NCBI GenBank assembly: GCA_019136935.1 | Contig: JAGVTI010000169.1 | Coordinates: 1-6,480, forward strand | Length of the DNA stretch: 6,480 nt | Reading direction: 5' to 3' | Source: Deltaproteobacteria bacterium | GTDB taxonomy: Bacteria; Desulfobacterota; Syntrophia; Syntrophales; JAAYKM01 | In this document: piece after piece, positions 4,935-6,480 of the stretch | Position numbering within the stretch: position 1 is the first letter of the stretch | How the letters are laid out: every line of letters begins with the position of its first letter | Notes under the pieces: generated by a model | Told to the model about the DNA's origin: nothing | What the model saw: the letters and a program-made list of their open reading frames with translations, nothing else | Databases searched by the model: none | Made by a program: the position numbers and the translations under genes

Positions 4935-6176
4935 TTAATGGGCGCCCTTGCGCTTGGGAGGCCGGTAACTGATGGCAATCAGGAAGCCCAGGCCCAGGAT
5001 ACCCGCCGCCACGTAGAGGGCAATTCCCTTGATCGCCGGGATACTGAAAACCAGGGGACCGAACACGCCGGCGCAGCCCCACGCCGTCAGCATGATTCCA
5101 TAGACCTTACCGATGTAGCCGGGGCCGAAAGAGTCGGCCGCAAAGGCGGGCATCGTTGCAAATCCACCGCCATAGCAGGCCAGCAGATAACAGGCAATGA
5201 CCGTAAAGAGGAACACGCCGGCCACCTGGGGCAGGTAGATATAAAGCAGGGCCTGGGTGATGAACATGATGATAAAGACATTCTTCCGGCCGATGTAATC
5301 GGACACGGAGGCCCAGAAGAGACGGCCCAGACCGTTGAAGATCGAAGCATAGGCCAGGATGGATCCGCCGGCGACGGCCAGGACCTTCGGATCGGTGATT
5401 CCCTGGGTTTTCCCGATCAGATCCTGCGCCATGGGAGACAGTTGGGAGAGCAGACCCAACCCGGCGGAAACGTTCAGGAACAACATGCCCCAGAGCATCC
5501 ACCACTGGGGGGTCTTCACGGCTTCGTCAAAAGAAAACGAATCGGCGGCGGAAACACTGGATGCGGCCGGTTTGAAACCTGCGGGAAGCCATCCCTGGGG
5601 GGGGTTTTTATAGACCTGGGCAGCGCCCGTCACCAGAACCAGGAAAATCACACCCCAGATATAGAAGGTGGTGGCAACCCCGATGGAATTCACCATGGCG
5701 GGAGCGATTTTCCCCATGAAGAACGCGCCGGCGCCGAAGCCCATCACGGCGAGACCCGTGACCAAGCCGCGTTTATCCGGGAACCAACGGATCAGGGTCG
5801 CGATCGGCGTCACGTAGCCGAAGCCGTTTCCCAGGCCGCCGATGACACCGTATCCGATGTAGAGCAGCCAGATGCTTCCGATCTGATCCGCCAGGCCGCC
5901 CAAAAGCGTTCCGATACCAAAAAGAACGCCGCCGATCGTGGCGACAAAACGGGGTCCCTTCTTGTCAACCAAGCTGCCGCCGAAAGCCGCGGAGATGCCG
6001 ATCACCGCCATGATGATCATCATGGTCGCCTGAACCCCGGGTTCGCTCCATCCATGGGACGTCATCAGGGGCTTCTTAAAAACGGACCACGCGTAAACCG
6101 TCCCCAGGCACAGCTGCATCACGATTGCCGCAATGGCAATCCACCATCTCTTACCTTCCAAATTCTCGTTACTCAT
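4935..6176 (-). CDS. OFA-family (oxalate/formate antiporter-like) MFS transporter
   Basis: The 413-aa inner-membrane protein has twelve hydrophobic segments in two six-helix halves joined by a loop at about 190-222. OFA-type features are visible: an N-terminal RWWIAIAAIVMQLCLGTVYAW stretch (10-30), GWSEPGVQAT (42-51), the MFS motif A GSLVDKKGPR (67-76), GYVTPIATLIRWFPDKRG (120-137), the linker PPQGW (192-196), the segment KTPQWWMLW (221-229), NGLGRLFWASVSDYIGRK (281-298) with a second motif A, and ATMPAFAADSFG (340-351). OxlT of Oxalobacter uses an Arg in helix 8 and a Lys in helix 11. Here Arg285 sits near helix 8, but the helix-11 region (360-378) has no Lys, so oxalate exchange is not implied; another carboxylate is possible. 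A GGGGAGGG ribosome site lies about 11 bases upstream, rather far, with AAGG adjacent to the ATG. The gene is monocistronic in view and ends at the shared terminator. Confidence 0.9.
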   Translation of the reverse strand: MSNENLEGKRWWIAIAAIVMQLCLGTVYAWSVFKKPLMTSHGWSEPGVQATMMIIMAVIGISAAFGGSLVDKKGPRFVATIGGVLFGIGTLLGGLADQIGSIWLLYIGYGVIGGLGNGFGYVTPIATLIRWFPDKRGLVTGLAVMGFGAGAFFMGKIAPAMVNSIGVATTFYIWGVIFLVLVTGAAQVYKNPPQGWLPAGFKPAASSVSAADSFSFDEAVKTPQWWMLWGMLFLNVSAGLGLLSQLSPMAQDLIGKTQGITDPKVLAVAGGSILAYASIFNGLGRLFWASVSDYIGRKNVFIIMFITQALLYIYLPQVAGVFLFTVIACYLLACYGGGFATMPAFAADSFGPGYIGKVYGIMLTAWGCAGVFGPLVFSIPAIKGIALYVAAGILGLGFLIAISYRPPKRKGAH

Positions 6177-6260
6177 CCTTTTTCTACCCTCCCCTTTTCG
6201 TTTTCGTTAATCAATTTATGTCCCCTTGTCTTCCCCAATGGAAGAAATGAACCCCTTCGG

Positions 6261-6281
6261 CAGGAACCGAGACGGTTCCTG
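6261..6281. repeat. Perfect 9-bp hairpin in the OFA gene leader
   Basis: CAGGAACCG (6261-6269) and CGGTTCCTG (6273-6281) pair perfectly around a 3-nt loop. It lies about 85 bp upstream of the OFA start. No T-run follows on either strand, so a terminator is unlikely; an operator or an mRNA stem is more plausible. Confidence 0.5.
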
Positions 6282-6459
6282 GGCGCCGGAGAAACCGGGC
6301 CGGAAGGGTTGCCTTTCCCGCCATGACATTCCGCGCCGGGCTCCGTCAGCCCCCTAAAAACAGGGAAACCCTCCGATCCAGAAAGACCTAAACGGCACGG
6401 AATTCCGGGACAAACATTTCCAGGGGATAAGAGCTCTTGAGGGAAAAGCTCATCTGCAA

Positions 6460-6480
6460 AGTATCTCAAAGGGAGTATCT
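6460..6480. repeat. Short direct repeat at the right edge
   Basis: AGTATCT occurs at 6460-6466 and at 6474-6480, 14 bp apart. The second copy ends at the window edge, so it is unknown whether the series continues. It could be part of a tandem binding site upstream of the OFA gene, or chance. Confidence 0.3.

Larger units (their letters stand above)
6177..6480. other. 304-bp region upstream of the OFA gene without a convincing gene
   Basis: A 98-codon minus-strand frame crosses this stretch, but it is rich in Gly, Pro and Arg, lacks a ribosome site and overlaps the OFA start, so I treat the region as a regulatory or untranslated leader. On the minus strand it holds a 5-bp hairpin GGGCT-GACGG-AGCCC, the strong hairpin at 6261-6281, a CGGAATTCCG palindrome (6398-6407) and a short AGGG/CCCT hairpin followed by GTTTTTA near 6356-6373. 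No confident sigma70 or sigma54 promoter was found. Confidence 0.5.

Noticed and set aside
4917..6326. 469-codon plus-strand frame across the OFA gene
   Set aside because: Antisense shadow of a clear transporter gene; the product is full of His, Gln, Gly and Asp, as expected from the reverse complement of membrane-protein codons.
6300..6345. Sigma54-type promoter upstream of the OFA gene (TGGCGGG...GGCAAC on the minus strand)
   Set aside because: The GG-to-GC spacing is 8 bases instead of the required 10.
6173..6469. 98-codon minus-strand frame upstream of the OFA gene
   Set aside because: No ribosome site; composition dominated by Gly, Pro and Arg; no hydrophobic core or recognisable motif; it overlaps the OFA start by 4 nt.

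Overview
The window looks like chromosome of a Gram-negative bacterium with fairly GC-rich coding sequence. A lipoprotein with a plausible lipobox, a WHy/LEA14-type domain and an OFA-family transporter would suit a deltaproteobacterial (Desulfobacterota, perhaps Syntrophales-like) anaerobe. That placement is an inference from gene content, not a measured result. No rRNA, tRNA, CRISPR array, insertion sequence or phage gene was seen.

Layout from left to right. (1) The 5' end of a cyclophilin-type peptidyl-prolyl isomerase gene (minus strand, runs off the left edge) is divergent from a LEA-type-2 (WHy domain) lipoprotein gene (plus strand). About 155 bp lie between them, holding candidate promoters and two dyads. 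(2) Convergent with the lipoprotein gene is a five-gene minus-strand cluster read from about 4443 down to 758: VanZ-like membrane protein, thiM, thiE, a HAD-superfamily hydrolase and an EamA/DMT transporter. thiM/thiE overlap by 1 nt (TAATG) and thiE/HAD by 4 nt (ATGA), so at least these three are translationally coupled. (3) A roughly 236-bp intergenic region holds two opposed candidate sigma70-type promoters whose -35 boxes overlap, with a perfect 7-1-7 dyad on top. The plus-strand promoter leads through a long, dyad-rich leader to a 57-aa acidic helical protein. (4) A strong bidirectional hairpin terminator (16-bp stem, 3-nt loop) separates that small gene from a convergent OFA-family major facilitator transporter. 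(5) The last 304 bp, upstream of the OFA gene, show no convincing gene but carry a perfect 9-bp hairpin and a direct repeat.

How the genes may work together. ThiM phosphorylates hydroxyethylthiazole, and ThiE joins thiazole phosphate to HMP-PP to give thiamin phosphate, so the core of the operon is thiazole salvage and thiamin assembly. The coupled HAD hydrolase and the EamA transporter are candidates for a phosphatase step and for precursor or vitamin movement in the same pathway. That is inference from context only. No TPP riboswitch was recognised upstream, so control may lie with the shared dyad at 4507-4521.
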